In this document: piece by piece, positions 28,636 through 39,059 of the stretch
Layout: each line of letters begins with the position of its first letter
How positions within the stretch are numbered: the first letter of the stretch is position 1
Source: Flavobacterium hiemivividum
GTDB taxonomy: Bacteria; Bacteroidota; Bacteroidia; Flavobacteriales; Flavobacteriaceae
Reading direction: 5' to 3'
Length of the DNA stretch: 64,000 nucleotides
NCBI RefSeq assembly: GCF_004349145.1
Contig: NZ_SMFO01000010.1
Coordinates: 1 to 64,000, forward strand
Notes under the pieces: generated by a model
Databases searched by the model: none
Seen by the model: only the letters and a program-made list of their open reading frames with translations
Told to the model about the DNA's origin: nothing
Position numbers and translations under genes: made by a program

Positions 28636-30039
28636 TTAAATTCCAGCGATTTCTTTTATTTCATCAATTATACGCAATGCCAACGTATCAGCTTGCTCTT
28701 GCGTAGGTGCTTCAGTATAAATTCGAATAATAGGTTCTGTATTAGATTTTCTTAAATGAACCCAGTCATTTTCAAAATCAATTTTCACTCCGTCAATCGT
28801 GGTGATATCTTCGTTTTTATATTTATCAGTCATAGCAATCAAAATCGCATCAACGTCAATTTGTGGCGTCAACTCAATTTTGTTTTTACTCATATAGTAT
28901 TGAGGATAGGAAGCACGTAAAGCCGAAACCGACATTTTTTTATTGGCCAAATGTGTCAGAAATAAAGCAACTCCTACCAAGCTGTCACGACCATAATGTG
29001 ACTCTGGATAAATGATTCCTCCATTTCCTTCACCTCCTATAATTGCATTATTCTTTTTCATTAAATGTACCACATTCACTTCACCTACAGCGCTAGCTTC
29101 ATAACTTCCGTTGTGTTTGTTAGCAATATCTCTTAATGCACGAGAAGAAGACATGTTAGAAACAGCATTCCCAGGCGTTTTACTCAAAACATAGTCTGCA
29201 CAAGCCACTAATGTATATTCTTCACCAAACATTTCTCCGTCCTCACAAACAAAGGCTAAACGGTCAACATCTGGATCAACAACAACTCCTAAATCAGCTT
29301 TTTCCTTAACCACTAATTCTGAAATATCGGTTAAATGCTCTTTTAATGGCTCTGGATTGTGTGGGAAATGACCTGTTGGGTCACAGTATAATTTCACTAC
29401 TTCGACACCCATTAATTCTAATAATTTCGGAATAATAATCCCTCCCGAAGAGTTTACACCGTCCACAACTACTTTGAATTTGGCCGCTTTTACGGCATCT
29501 ACATCCACTAAAGCTAAGTTTAAAACCTCGTCAATATGAATGTCCATGTAGGCATCATTTTCTGTGATTTCGCCTAAACTATCCACATCTGAGAAATCGA
29601 ATGCTTCTTCTTCAGCGATAACAAGGATCTTCTCTCCTTCGATACTATTAAGAAATTCCCCTTTTTCATTTAATAACTTTAAAGCGTTCCATTGCTTCGG
29701 ATTGTGTGAAGCCGTAAGGATAATTCCACCATCTGCTTTCTCCAAAGGAACAGCAACCTCAACTGTTGGTGTTGTTGACAAACCTAAATCAATAACGTCA
29801 ATACCTAAACCAATTAGAGTATTCACCACTAGATTATGAATCATAGGTCCAGATATACGAGCATCACGCCCCACTACAACTTTTAATTTTCCAGTTCTAA
29901 CAATTGAAGAATCTTCATAGTTTTTTAACCATGTTCCATAAGCCGATGCAAATTTGACAGCATCTACTGGTGTCAAGTTGTCTCCTACTTTCCCTCCTAT
30001 TGTACCACGTATTCCTGATATTGATTTTATTAGAGTCAT
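28636..30039 (-). CDS. glmM: Phosphoglucosamine mutase
   Basis: 467 residues of the alpha-D-phosphohexomutase family. The phosphoserine loop IILTASHNPKQWNALK places the catalytic Ser at residue 111; the Mg2+ loop is VVDPDVDRLAF; the sugar-binding loop is GGEGNGGIIYPE; and the phosphate-binding tail is RKSNTEPIIRIYTEA. Of the family, GlmM-type motifs fit best (glucosamine-6-P to glucosamine-1-P for peptidoglycan and LPS), but a phosphomannomutase role cannot be excluded. Divergent from acpH. Confidence 0.9.
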   Translation of the reverse strand: MTLIKSISGIRGTIGGKVGDNLTPVDAVKFASAYGTWLKNYEDSSIVRTGKLKVVVGRDARISGPMIHNLVVNTLIGLGIDVIDLGLSTTPTVEVAVPLEKADGGIILTASHNPKQWNALKLLNEKGEFLNSIEGEKILVIAEEEAFDFSDVDSLGEITENDAYMDIHIDEVLNLALVDVDAVKAAKFKVVVDGVNSSGGIIIPKLLELMGVEVVKLYCDPTGHFPHNPEPLKEHLTDISELVVKEKADLGVVVDPDVDRLAFVCEDGEMFGEEYTLVACADYVLSKTPGNAVSNMSSSRALRDIANKHNGSYEASAVGEVNVVHLMKKNNAIIGGEGNGGIIYPESHYGRDSLVGVALFLTHLANKKMSVSALRASYPQYYMSKNKIELTPQIDVDAILIAMTDKYKNEDITTIDGVKIDFENDWVHLRKSNTEPIIRIYTEAPTQEQADTLALRIIDEIKEIAGI

Positions 30040-30137
30040 TCGTCTAGTTTTTATTATTTAGTTAGTTCCTTTTAATTTCTCACAAATATAATAATTGAGA
30101 TTTTAAATAAGTCGTTTAGAATTCATAATTTAGGCGA

Positions 30138-30722
30138 ATGAACTTCTTAGCACACATCTATCTTTCTGACGACAATGATTTAATAAAAATTGGCAATTTT
30201 ATGGCCGATGGGATTCGCGGTAAACATTATTTAAATTACCCTCCTGATGTTCAGAAGGGAATTGTGCTTCATCGCGCAATTGATACCTTTACTGACGCCC
30301 ATCCCATTTTTAGACAAAGCACTAAAAAACTACATGCCAGATACCATCATTATGCGGGTGTGATTATTGATATTTTCTATGATCATTTCCTGGCAAAAAA
30401 CTGGGTTAATTACTCGAATGAAAGTTTAGAAAACTATGTTACAGCCTTTTATAAATCTTTATCAGACAACATTCCCATTTTGACCGAAAAAACAATTGGT
30501 ATGATGCCTTATATGTTAGAAGAAAATTGGTTACTTATTTACCAAACTGTTGAAGGTATCGAACATATATTGACACAAATGGATAAGCGAACAAAGAATC
30601 AATCCAAAATGCGCTTTGCGACAGAGGAACTCACAGAGTTCTATACTGAATTTGAGCAGGAATTCACAGTGTTCTTTGAGGAATTGAGAGTACATGCGCA
30701 ACAAAAATTAATAGAGAAATGA
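30138..30722 (+). CDS. Acyl carrier protein phosphodiesterase (AcpH/DUF479 family)
   Basis: 194 residues opening MNFLAHIYLSDDNDLIKIGN, then FMADGIRG and VLHRAIDTFTDAH, with YYDH-like metal ligands (IIDIFYDHFLAKNW) of the HD-like fold. Members remove 4'-phosphopantetheine from holo-ACP. Length equals the family norm. Followed by about 90 bp and then a ggt remnant. Confidence 0.9.
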   Translation: MNFLAHIYLSDDNDLIKIGNFMADGIRGKHYLNYPPDVQKGIVLHRAIDTFTDAHPIFRQSTKKLHARYHHYAGVIIDIFYDHFLAKNWVNYSNESLENYVTAFYKSLSDNIPILTEKTIGMMPYMLEENWLLIYQTVEGIEHILTQMDKRTKNQSKMRFATEELTEFYTEFEQEFTVFFEELRVHAQQKLIEK

Positions 30723-30812
30723 GTTTTATTTCTTTCGAAAAACACTAAGATCAAACCTATTTCTGATATGACTTAAATGTTTAAATAAAATTGCAACAAC
30801 TAATAAACCAAA

Positions 30813-31080
30813 ACAACCTACAATGTTGAAAAAGATATGAGCATGCAGGAAGCTGTAAATACGCCTCGTTTTCATCATCAATGGCTTCCTGATGAAATCA
30901 CTTTTGAACCTAATTCTTTTTCAAAAAAAACTATAAAAGAACTAAAAGAAAAAGAGTACAAAATAAACGAAGCTAACAAATAGATAATCAGGCAGTTTGA
31001 TGCTATCTTAGTCATTCCAAATGGTAAACTGGAAGGTGGTGCTGCTAATAGAAATGACAATAAAGCGGTAGGTTTCTAGA
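30813..31080 (+). pseudogene. C-terminal remnant of a second gamma-glutamyltransferase gene
   Basis: Starting in-frame near 30813, the sequence reads [20 protein letters not shown] and then TFEPNSFSK, and, after an in-frame TAG at 30981-30983, QFDAILVIPNGKLEGGA ... KAVGF and a stop at 31078-31080. It matches the last ~85 residues of the intact ggt that starts 32 bp downstream. Everything upstream of this segment is gone. It is what is left of a tandem ggt copy after a deletion and a nonsense mutation. Not translated as a useful protein, as far as can be seen. Confidence 0.88.
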
Positions 31081-31111
31081 ATAAATTATTCCTTTATAAA
31101 TTGAAAGAAAG

Positions 31112-32800
31112 ATGAAAAAAATCGTTTTACTGTCGTGTGCCGTTATTATTTTTAGCTGTAAATCAAAAAATAGTATTGTCAAGCCTACAGGACTAATAGC
31201 AAATAAGGCAATGGTTGTTTCGGCACGTGAAGAGGCTTCTGCAATAGGTGTCGAAATCATGAAAAAAGGCGGAAATGCATTTGATGCCATGATCGCAACC
31301 GAATTGGCATTGGCCGTAGCCTACCCCTACGCTGGAAACATTGGCGGTGGCGGATTTATGGTCTATAGAAAAGCAAATGGCGAAAAAGGAACTTTAGACT
31401 ATCGTGAGAAAGCGCCATTAGCAGCCACAAAAGATATGTTCTTAGATGCAAATGGAAACGTTATTCCAGGAAAAAGTACTAAATCTCCATTAGCTATAGG
31501 AATCCCTGGAACAATAGCTGGAGTTTTTGAAGTTCATAAAAAATTAGGTTCTTTACCAATAGCTGTAATTCTTAAACCAGTCATTGAACTGGCAGAACGA
31601 GGCGTTGTGGTTACCCAGAAACAAGAAGAGCGCTTGAACAGCTTCCGTAAGGAGATTAATGCAGTTAATGGTCCGAATTCGGTTTTATCGAAAGTGTATA
31701 TAGAAAAAGACACTATAAAATATCCAGCACTAGCCGCAACATTAAGAAGGATTGCCAAAAATGGCCGCGACGAATTTTACAAGGGCGAAACTGCAAAAAC
31801 ACTAGTGAATTATCTTCAAGAAAAAGGAGCGATTATCACAATGGAAGATTTAGCTCAATATGAAGCGAAATGGAGAACGCCGCTTAGTTTTAAATACAAA
31901 GATTTAAACATCATTTCGATGGCACCTCCTAGCAGTGGCGGAATTTGTCTGGCGCAAATATTTAATATGATCGCTCCTTATGATTTGGCTGCAATGGGAC
32001 ATAATTCCTCACAATCGATACAAGTAATTGTGGAAGCAGAACGAAGAGCCTATGCTGACCGAAGCTACTTTCTGGGAGACCCTGATTTTGTCAAAATACC
32101 TTTAAAGGCATTAATGGACGACAATTATCTAAAGCAAAGAATGTCTGATTTTAGTTTTGACAAAGCCACTTTATCATCAGATATCAAGGAAGGAAACGTG
32201 AATTATAATGAAAGCATGGAAACCACCCACTACTCTATTGTAGATCAATATGGGAATGCTATTGCTGCTACAACCACTTTAAACGCAGGTTTTGGGTCTA
32301 AATATTACTGTGATGAGTTAGGCTTTTTCTTAAACAATGAAATGGATGATTTCAGCGCAAAACCGGGAGTACCTAATATGTTTGGACTCGTAGGAAATGA
32401 GGCAAACAGTATTGCCCCGCAAAAAAGAATGTTGAGTTCCATGACACCAACTATTGTAGAAAAAAACGGTAAACTATTTATGACTGTCGGCTCTCCTGGA
32501 GGTTCGACCATTATCACATCCGTTTTGCAAACGATCTTAAATGTTTATGAATACAATTTAAGTATGCAAGAAGCGGTCAATGTGCCCCGATTTCACCATC
32601 AATGGCTACCGGATTTGATCACATTCGAGCCTAATACTTTTAGCACACAAACCTTCGATACATTAAAATCGAAAGGCTATCTAATTAATGAAAAAACAAC
32701 TCCCGTTATTGGAAAAGTGGATGCTATTTTGGTACTTCCAAACAATAAACTGGAAGGTGGTGCCGACTATAGAGGAGATGATACTGCAGTTGGATTTTAG
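31112..32800 (+). CDS. ggt: Gamma-glutamyltransferase (lipoprotein)
   Basis: 562 residues. N-terminal lipobox [11 protein letters not shown] predicts a lipoprotein on the periplasmic side. The large subunit contains [29 protein letters not shown] and the RE dipeptide in [10 protein letters not shown]. Autocleavage at [10 protein letters not shown] makes Thr372 the nucleophile of the small subunit, which has [13 protein letters not shown] and GSPGGSTII. The enzyme transfers or hydrolyses gamma-glutamyl groups such as those of glutathione. It lies between two decayed genes. Confidence 0.96.
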   Translation: MKKIVLLSCAVIIFSCKSKNSIVKPTGLIANKAMVVSAREEASAIGVEIMKKGGNAFDAMIATELALAVAYPYAGNIGGGGFMVYRKANGEKGTLDYREKAPLAATKDMFLDANGNVIPGKSTKSPLAIGIPGTIAGVFEVHKKLGSLPIAVILKPVIELAERGVVVTQKQEERLNSFRKEINAVNGPNSVLSKVYIEKDTIKYPALAATLRRIAKNGRDEFYKGETAKTLVNYLQEKGAIITMEDLAQYEAKWRTPLSFKYKDLNIISMAPPSSGGICLAQIFNMIAPYDLAAMGHNSSQSIQVIVEAERRAYADRSYFLGDPDFVKIPLKALMDDNYLKQRMSDFSFDKATLSSDIKEGNVNYNESMETTHYSIVDQYGNAIAATTTLNAGFGSKYYCDELGFFLNNEMDDFSAKPGVPNMFGLVGNEANSIAPQKRMLSSMTPTIVEKNGKLFMTVGSPGGSTIITSVLQTILNVYEYNLSMQEAVNVPRFHHQWLPDLITFEPNTFSTQTFDTLKSKGYLINEKTTPVIGKVDAILVLPNNKLEGGADYRGDDTAVGF

Positions 32801-32868
32801 AAAAATGGGATTCATGAGTGATTTAGAAACTTTATTACAAGAAAACCGCAACGGTGATACAGTAATAA

Positions 32869-33036
32869 TCATCATCCAAATTCTTTATTAGGAAGGCAAT
32901 TAGATGGGTATTACGGGAATACATAAAAACAAAACTTAGTAAAGTAAAAGAATTTCAAGCTACGCCAAATCTAAAGCTTTTAGGCAGAAAAGAAGCACTT
33001 AAAATTTATGGGATCATTAAAATAATAGTAATTTAG
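32869..33036 (+). pseudogene. Remnant of a DNA alkylation repair (AlkD-like) gene
   Basis: One frame, open from 32869 to a TAG at 33034-33036, reads KFFIRKAIRWVLREYIKT, then KVKEFQATPNL and GRKEALKI. This resembles the conserved C-terminal HEAT-repeat motif of AlkD-family DNA alkylation repair proteins (FFIRKAIGWALREYSK type). There is no start codon and only ~55 codons remain. A short frame ending just before it (MSDLETLLQENRNGD, 32814-32891) may be the N-terminal remnant, implying a large internal deletion. The identification rests on motif memory and was not searched. Confidence 0.6.
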
Positions 33037-33058
33037 CATTTTCAAAAAAAAAAAATTA

Positions 33059-34843
33059 ATGTTCAAAAAGTACCTCACTAAATTAGAAAATATTATTGGC
33101 TGGTCGCAATCGATGCTAACCGAAAAGCAATTCATTTTCCTATCAAGTGTATTAGTAGGTATTTCTTCAGCATTTGCGGTGATTGTACTTAAAACATTTG
33201 CCCACCAGGTTTACGTATTTGCGACATATATAAATGGAATTTTAAAACTAAGTTTCATAAACAGTGTCTTACCTATTGCGGGTTTACTTTTAACTGTATT
33301 TGTGGTAAAACGATTGTTAGGCGGTTCTATCGAAAAAGGGACTTCCCAAATATTATATTCCGTTGCCAAGAAAGCCAGTATAGTTCCAAAAAAACAGATG
33401 TATGCCCAGATTGTAACAAGTTCGCTTACTGTTGGACTTGGAGGATCGGCAGGTTTAGAGAGTCCAATTGTTATTGCTGGTGCCGCTTTTGGCTCAAATT
33501 ATGCACAACGTTACAAACTGAGTTACAAAGACAGAACGCTACTTATAGGTTGTGGTGTTGCAGCCGGAATAGCTGCGGCATTTAACGCTCCCATTGCCGG
33601 TGTTCTATTTGCTGTCGAATTCTTACTAGTAGATGTAAGCATCGCTGCTTTTACACCAATTATGATCGCTGCCGCCACGGGTGCTTTGGTTTCAGAAATT
33701 ATTTTGGATGAATCTATTTTATTAAATTTTAGACAACAACAAGTTTTCGATTATTATAAAATTCCTTTTTATATCCTACTCGGAGTGTTAACAGGTTTTA
33801 TGTCTGTCTATTACACCCGATATTTTCAAAGAACAGAGCATTATTTTGCCAAAATGAAACTGGGGCCGTACAGAAAAGCAATGGTCGGAGCCTCTATTCT
33901 AGCCGTTTTAATTTTTATCTTTCCTACACTCTTTGGTGAGGGATATGAAAGTATTAAAATCTTATCAGAGGACAATCCCGGTGTTATGTTAGAAAACACA
34001 CTCTTTAGTAGTTTTAAAGACAACAGCTGGGTTTTATTGGTATTTGTTGGTTTAACGATGATGGTAAAAGTTTTTGCGACTGGAATTACATTAGGTGCTG
34101 GTGGAAACGGAGGCAACTTTGCGCCGTCTTTATTTATAGGATCCTATCTAGGATTTGTATTTTCGAAAGCAATAAATCTTACTGGATTAACCCACCTACC
34201 CGTTAGTAATTTCACTATAGTAGGTATGGCCGGTATTTTGAGCGGATTATTCCACGCTCCACTAACCGCCATTTTCCTGATTGCGGAGATTACCGGCGGC
34301 TACAGTTTAATGCTTCCCTTGATGATTGTGGCATCGATAAGTTTTGCCATTTCAAAACGATTTGAAAGACACTCTATGGATGTCAAAGAACTGGCTAGAA
34401 AAGGACATGCTTTCACTAGTAATAAAGACACTAACATCCTGGTTACCTTAGATACTAGCTCGATTATCCAAACGGATTATTTAACGGTTACACCTGATGA
34501 AAATTTAGAGAAATTAGTAGATTTAATTTCGCATTCGAATCAGGTCATTTTTGCGGTTGTCGATACAGATAAACACTTATTAGGCGTTGTTCATTTCAAT
34601 AATATTCGGGAAATAATTTTTAATACCTACCGAGTAAAATATACTTTGGTCAAAAATATCATGACCGTTCCTACTGAAATCATCTATCCATTCAATACAA
34701 TGGAAACGGTGATGAACAAATTTGAACGCTCTAAAATGGCCTTTTTACCTGTGGTGAAAGATGATAAATACTTTGGTTTTATATCTAAATCCGTAGCGCT
34801 AGAAGCCTATCGTACCAAATTGAAATCAATGACAATAGAGTAG
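33059..34843 (+). CDS. ClC family chloride channel/antiporter with C-terminal CBS pair
   Basis: 594 residues. Residues ~30-430 form the ClC membrane core with about ten hydrophobic helices. Selectivity-type motifs are GGSAGLESPIVIAGA, which keeps the gating-type Glu, GCGVAAGIAAAFNAPIAG and GGNGGNFAPSLFIG. The last ~140 residues hold two CBS domains (DYLTVTPDENLEKLV; NIMTVPTEIIYPFNTMETV). It moves Cl- or H+/Cl-; which one cannot be decided from these motifs. Single-gene unit upstream of uvrA. Confidence 0.93.
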   Translation: MFKKYLTKLENIIGWSQSMLTEKQFIFLSSVLVGISSAFAVIVLKTFAHQVYVFATYINGILKLSFINSVLPIAGLLLTVFVVKRLLGGSIEKGTSQILYSVAKKASIVPKKQMYAQIVTSSLTVGLGGSAGLESPIVIAGAAFGSNYAQRYKLSYKDRTLLIGCGVAAGIAAAFNAPIAGVLFAVEFLLVDVSIAAFTPIMIAAATGALVSEIILDESILLNFRQQQVFDYYKIPFYILLGVLTGFMSVYYTRYFQRTEHYFAKMKLGPYRKAMVGASILAVLIFIFPTLFGEGYESIKILSEDNPGVMLENTLFSSFKDNSWVLLVFVGLTMMVKVFATGITLGAGGNGGNFAPSLFIGSYLGFVFSKAINLTGLTHLPVSNFTIVGMAGILSGLFHAPLTAIFLIAEITGGYSLMLPLMIVASISFAISKRFERHSMDVKELARKGHAFTSNKDTNILVTLDTSSIIQTDYLTVTPDENLEKLVDLISHSNQVIFAVVDTDKHLLGVVHFNNIREIIFNTYRVKYTLVKNIMTVPTEIIYPFNTMETVMNKFERSKMAFLPVVKDDKYFGFISKSVALEAYRTKLKSMTIE

Positions 34844-34906
34844 AAAAACAGCCTACTTTTAACATAAACTTCTACATTGTTCTATCGAAAGAATAAATCA
34901 AAATGG

Positions 34907-34914
34907 TAACTTTG
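34907..34914 (+). promoter_or_regulatory. -7 box TAACTTTG upstream of uvrA
   Basis: Match to TAnnTTTG 30 bp before the uvrA ATG; no convincing -33 element at the usual distance. Confidence 0.4.
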
Positions 34915-34943
34915 CTTCCGACTATTCGGAATTTGCAAAACTT

Positions 34944-37775
34944 ATGTTAGATAAAGACAATACCATTGAGGTTCAAGGCGCTCGCGTTCACAATCTAAAA
35001 AATATAGATGTTTCAATTCCCCGCGAAAAACTAGTAGTAATTACTGGTCTTTCAGGGTCTGGAAAATCATCCCTCGCATTTGATACTATTTACGCCGAAG
35101 GACAGCGTCGCTATGTAGAAACTTTCTCTGCTTATGCCAGACAATTCCTTGGAGGCCTAGAACGTCCAGATGTCGATAAAATTGATGGACTATCGCCTGT
35201 TATTGCCATCGAACAAAAAACGACCAGTAAAAGTCCGCGGTCAACTGTGGGAACTATTACTGAAATATATGATTTCTTGCGTTTACTGTACGCACGAGCA
35301 GCCGATGCTTACAGTTACAATACTGGAGAGAAAATGGTCAGCTACTCTGATGAACAAATCAAAGACCTGATTATTGAAGATTTTACGGGAAAACGAATCA
35401 ATATCCTAGCTCCCGTTATTCGAGCTAGAAAAGGACATTACGGAGAATTATTTCAGCAAATAGCTAAGCAAGGTTTCTTAAAAGTGCGTGTAAATGGAGA
35501 TGTTCTCGACATTACCCCAGGAATGAAGTTAGATCGTTACAAAACCCATGATATTGAGATTGTTGTGGATCGTATGGTAATCGAAAATACTCCTGATAAT
35601 GAAAAACGATTAAGCGAAAGCATCAATACTGCCATGCATCATGGTGAGAATGTATTAATGGTCCTAGATCAAGATTCGCAGGAAGTTCGCTATTTTAGTA
35701 GAAATTTGATGTGTCCCACAACCGGAATATCCTATCAAAATCCAGAACCGAATTTATTTTCTTTCAACTCTCCAAAAGGAGCTTGCGATCATTGTAAAGG
35801 ACTGGGAACAGTAAACGAAATCAACACCAAGAAGATTATTCCAAATCCTAAATTGTCTATAAAAGCGGGTGGTTTTGCGCCTTTGGGCGAATACAAATCG
35901 TCCTGGATTTTTAAGCAATTAGAAATCATTGGCGAGAAATATGGTTTCAAAATCACTGATGCTATCGAAAAAATTCCGGAGGAAGCAATGGAAATGATTT
36001 TGAATGGAGGGAAAGAAAAGTTTACCGTAAACTCTAAAGATTTAGGTGTTGCCCGAGATTACAAAATTGACTTTGAAGGTATATCCCATTTTATAAAAAA
36101 CCAGCACGACGAAAGCGGTTCTACAACTATCAAAAGATGGGCTAAGGAATTCATGGACGAAATTCCATGTCCTGTTTGTGATGGTTCTCGTTTGAAAAAA
36201 GAAGCACAATTCTTTAAAATCGACGAGCAAAATATCACCGAATTGTGTGCGATGGACATTTCTGACCTGACCGCATGGTTTCATGATTTAGACAGCCGAC
36301 TATCTGATAAACAGCAGCGTATCGCCACTGAGGTAATCAAAGAGATTAAGGACAGACTAAACTTTTTAATGAACGTAGGTTTAGATTATTTGGCTTTAAG
36401 CCGAAGTTCAAAATCACTTTCTGGTGGTGAAGCACAACGTATTCGACTAGCAACTCAGATAGGTTCTCAATTAGTAGGTGTCTTGTATATTTTGGATGAA
36501 CCAAGTATCGGTTTACACCAAAGAGACAATGAAAAGCTGATTCATTCACTCGAACAGTTACGCGATATAGGGAACTCAGTTATTGTGGTCGAGCATGATA
36601 AAGACATGATTGAACAAGCCGATTATGTTATCGATATTGGTCCGAAAGCCGGAAAATATGGAGGCGAGATTATCAGCATTGGTACACCAGCCGAAACTTT
36701 GGCTTCTGATACTATCACAGCTCAATATCTGAACGGAAAAATGAAGTTTGAAATTCCGAAAAAGCGACGAGAAGGTAACGGAAAATTTTTAAAATTATCG
36801 GGTGCCACAGGAAACAACTTGAAAAATGTTACTATCGAGCTGCCGTTGGGGAAAATGATTTGCGTTACTGGAGTATCGGGAAGCGGCAAATCGACCTTGA
36901 TCAATGAAACGCTCTACCCTATTTTGAACGCCTATTATTTTAATGGCGTAAAAAAACCGCAGCCCTATAAAAAAATCGAAGGTTTAGAACATATTGATAA
37001 AGTTATCGATATTGACCAAAGCCCAATAGGAAGAACACCGCGTTCTAATCCTGCTACTTATACTGAGGTATTTACCGAGATCAGGAAATTGTTCACCATG
37101 ACTTCAGAGAGTATGATTCGTGGCTACAAAGCGGGACGTTTTAGCTTTAATGTAAAAGGCGGACGATGCGAAACTTGTCAGGGTTCTGGTGTGCGTACCA
37201 TCGAAATGAACTTTTTACCAGACGTTTATGTAGAATGTGAAACCTGCCAAGGAAAACGTTTTAACAGAGAAACTCTGGAAATTCGTTTCAAAGGAAAATC
37301 CATTTCTGACGTGTTGAATATGACCGTGGATGAAGCAGTTCCGTTTTTCGAAATGATTCCGAAGATTTACCGCAAAGTAAAAACCATCCAAGATGTAGGT
37401 TTAGGATATATCACTCTTGGCCAGCAAAGCACCACACTTTCGGGCGGGGAAGCACAACGTATCAAATTAGCAGGAGAATTATCCAAAAAAGATACGGGAA
37501 ATACCTTTTACATACTGGACGAACCCACTACTGGACTACATTTTGAAGACATTAGAGTATTGATGACTGTTATCAACAAATTAGTTGACAAGGGAAATAC
37601 CATCCTGATTATCGAACATAATATGGATGTAATAAAACTAGCGGATTATATTATAGATATTGGTCCTGAAGGCGGAAAAGGCGGCGGAAAAGTCGTTGCT
37701 AAAGGAACTCCCGAAGAAATAGCAGACAATAAAAAAAGCTATACGGCGAAGTTTTTGAAAAAGGAATTGCAGTAA
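34944..37775 (+). CDS. uvrA: Excinuclease ABC subunit A
   Basis: 943 residues, typical for UvrA. Two ABC ATPase modules: Walker [10 protein letters not shown] near residue 35 and GVSGSGKST near 650; signature/Walker [14 protein letters not shown] with [15 protein letters not shown], and [13 protein letters not shown] with [14 protein letters not shown]. Two zinc-finger pairs, CDHCKGLG and [16 protein letters not shown], are intact. UvrA scans DNA for bulky lesions with UvrB in nucleotide excision repair. No SOS box was recognised. Confidence 0.98.
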   Translation: MLDKDNTIEVQGARVHNLKNIDVSIPREKLVVITGLSGSGKSSLAFDTIYAEGQRRYVETFSAYARQFLGGLERPDVDKIDGLSPVIAIEQKTTSKSPRSTVGTITEIYDFLRLLYARAADAYSYNTGEKMVSYSDEQIKDLIIEDFTGKRINILAPVIRARKGHYGELFQQIAKQGFLKVRVNGDVLDITPGMKLDRYKTHDIEIVVDRMVIENTPDNEKRLSESINTAMHHGENVLMVLDQDSQEVRYFSRNLMCPTTGISYQNPEPNLFSFNSPKGACDHCKGLGTVNEINTKKIIPNPKLSIKAGGFAPLGEYKSSWIFKQLEIIGEKYGFKITDAIEKIPEEAMEMILNGGKEKFTVNSKDLGVARDYKIDFEGISHFIKNQHDESGSTTIKRWAKEFMDEIPCPVCDGSRLKKEAQFFKIDEQNITELCAMDISDLTAWFHDLDSRLSDKQQRIATEVIKEIKDRLNFLMNVGLDYLALSRSSKSLSGGEAQRIRLATQIGSQLVGVLYILDEPSIGLHQRDNEKLIHSLEQLRDIGNSVIVVEHDKDMIEQADYVIDIGPKAGKYGGEIISIGTPAETLASDTITAQYLNGKMKFEIPKKRREGNGKFLKLSGATGNNLKNVTIELPLGKMICVTGVSGSGKSTLINETLYPILNAYYFNGVKKPQPYKKIEGLEHIDKVIDIDQSPIGRTPRSNPATYTEVFTEIRKLFTMTSESMIRGYKAGRFSFNVKGGRCETCQGSGVRTIEMNFLPDVYVECETCQGKRFNRETLEIRFKGKSISDVLNMTVDEAVPFFEMIPKIYRKVKTIQDVGLGYITLGQQSTTLSGGEAQRIKLAGELSKKDTGNTFYILDEPTTGLHFEDIRVLMTVINKLVDKGNTILIIEHNMDVIKLADYIIDIGPEGGKGGGKVVAKGTPEEIADNKKSYTAKFLKKELQ

Positions 37776-37833
37776 GAGTTTTTAAACACAGCATTCACAG
37801 ATTTTTTAGTTAAAAACTAATCCATAAAATTTT

Positions 37834-37870
37834 ATTCCATATTCCGATAGCGATCGGAATATGGAATTTT
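37834..37870 (+). terminator. Terminator after uvrA
   Basis: 15-bp arms ATTCCATATTCCGAT (37834-37848) and its inverse (37853-37867), 4-nt loop, T run on the right. It also lies at the end of the convergent small-protein operon. Confidence 0.8.
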
Positions 37871-37928
37871 ACCAAGTGTTAAGTATCTAGATTGTTTAAG
37901 ATAACTTCTTCACTAAAATCAGATAAAA

Positions 37929-38138
37929 TTAATCCGCCGTTTTCTTCTCCTCTTTTTTCATATCTAAGTAGGATTTCATAAATAGCACAGCTACCGCCAA
38001 CCTAAACAGTCGATAAACCCAAATATTCACTTCCCAAAAGAAGATTTTAGGAGTGATTCTAGCATCAAATAAGGATTGAATAAAAGAGAATAAAAAGATA
38101 AGCGCTAATATTAAATATACGGTCTTAGAGATTTTCAT
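37929..38138 (-). CDS. Small two-helix membrane protein, unknown
   Basis: 69 residues: two hydrophobic helices (about 6-22, VYLILALIFLFSFIQSL, and about 36-58 with WVYRLFRLAVAVLFM) and a charged Lys/Glu tail. No family recognised. It begins 10 bp after the stop of the 35-codon ORF and is the last gene of a four-gene minus-strand operon. Confidence 0.6.
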   Translation of the reverse strand: MKISKTVYLILALIFLFSFIQSLFDARITPKIFFWEVNIWVYRLFRLAVAVLFMKSYLDMKKEEKKTAD

Positions 38139-38148
38139 AGTGAAATAG

Positions 38149-38256
38149 TTAGGTGTTTTTTCTTTCTATTGTTTTTAATATACCCCCGCAAACCTGGCCT
38201 CCGAAAGCTGCAGGAAGAAGGGATAGTATTTTTTTTTGGTTAGAGATTACTTTCAT
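38149..38256 (-). CDS. 35-codon micro-ORF in the small-protein operon
   Basis: ATG at 38256, stop TAA at 38149-38151. The product starts MKVISNQKKILSLLPAAFGG and continues with QVCGGILKTIERKNT. It has a Lys-rich start, a short hydrophobic stretch, two Gly-Gly pairs and one Cys. It sits 12 bp after the 53-codon gene and 10 bp before the 69-codon gene, the tight spacing of a real operon member. No homology is recognised. Its codons are more GC-rich than its neighbours, which could mean a structured RNA segment instead of a protein. Confidence 0.4.
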   Translation of the reverse strand: MKVISNQKKILSLLPAAFGGQVCGGILKTIERKNT

Positions 38257-38268
38257 AGTTTTTTCTAT

Positions 38269-38430
38269 TTAGTTGGTCTTTTTCAATTTAAATTGTCCAG
38301 TAAATAACAAAGTTACTCCACCGCCAACAAAAGCTCCAGTTAAAAAATCAATTCCGTCATTCTCGAAAGAAAGGTGCAATATAATTCCAATTATCACCAG
38401 AACTAACCCAATAATTCTAACTCTATTCAT
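38269..38430 (-). CDS. 53-residue small membrane protein
   Basis: ATG at 38430, stop at 38269-38271. It has two hydrophobic helices (RIIGLVLVIIGIILHL and FLTGAFVGGGVTLLFTG) joined by a charged loop and ends QFKLKKTN. It starts 5 bp after the lipoprotein gene stop, so it is cotranscribed. It resembles generic small Gly-rich membrane proteins; no name can be given. Confidence 0.55.
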   Translation of the reverse strand: MNRVRIIGLVLVIIGIILHLSFENDGIDFLTGAFVGGGVTLLFTGQFKLKKTN

Positions 38431-38435
38431 ATTCT

Positions 38436-38909
38436 TTATTTTTTAATTTTCTCATACATAATTCCTTCACAGTTATCTCCGTCACCAATAGTTATCGATA
38501 TTGCAAAATTATTGTTTTTTTCAAATAAAGGCTCTACAGTCAGTCCTTCAAGTTCAATCAAGCAATACTTGTCTTTTTTGTTAAAATAAGTTGACCATTT
38601 ACCTATAACATTCTTTTTAGTTTCATTTAAGTCTCTATCATTTGAAAAGATTGTGTCTCCCAAACTACTCGGATTTTCTTCAAATAATAATTTGTATTTC
38701 ATATTTTCAGTAAGTTCAATTCTTACTGGCCAAACGTCGTAGCTATCATTTAAAAATGATTTAGATTTCCTGCTTAGCTCATATTTCCCGATTAAACTTT
38801 CCTTAGTTGGTTCCTCGATTAATGCGGAATATCCGTTTTGCCACCTACAAAATAATGGATGGCAACTTGTAAATAAAAACAATAATACAATTACTACTCT
38901 GAATTTCAA
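38436..38909 (-). CDS. Lipoprotein of unknown function
   Basis: 157 residues. Signal peptide with lipobox (VVIVLLFLFTSC, Cys at residue 16), then a soluble domain with GKYELSRKSKSF, VIGKWSTYFNKKDKYCLIEL and a C-terminal GDGDNCEG. The pattern (growth of beta strands after LIGKYEL, IGKWS) suggests a lipocalin-like or META-like barrel, but no family is certain. First gene of the four-gene minus-strand operon in the accessory pocket. Confidence 0.75.
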   Translation of the reverse strand: MKFRVVIVLLFLFTSCHPLFCRWQNGYSALIEEPTKESLIGKYELSRKSKSFLNDSYDVWPVRIELTENMKYKLLFEENPSSLGDTIFSNDRDLNETKKNVIGKWSTYFNKKDKYCLIELEGLTVEPLFEKNNNFAISITIGDGDNCEGIMYEKIKK

Positions 38910-39059
38910 ATCTGTCTTTTTTCTAGCATTTCTGCCAATGGTTTGCTATTTTTAGATAGTTTGTGATTGGCAAATTCTAAATTTTCGGCTTTAAGAAAAC
39001 TTGATGTGAAATACTAATTTTATTAAACCCATAATTTACCAAACGAAGGGTGAACGTTC

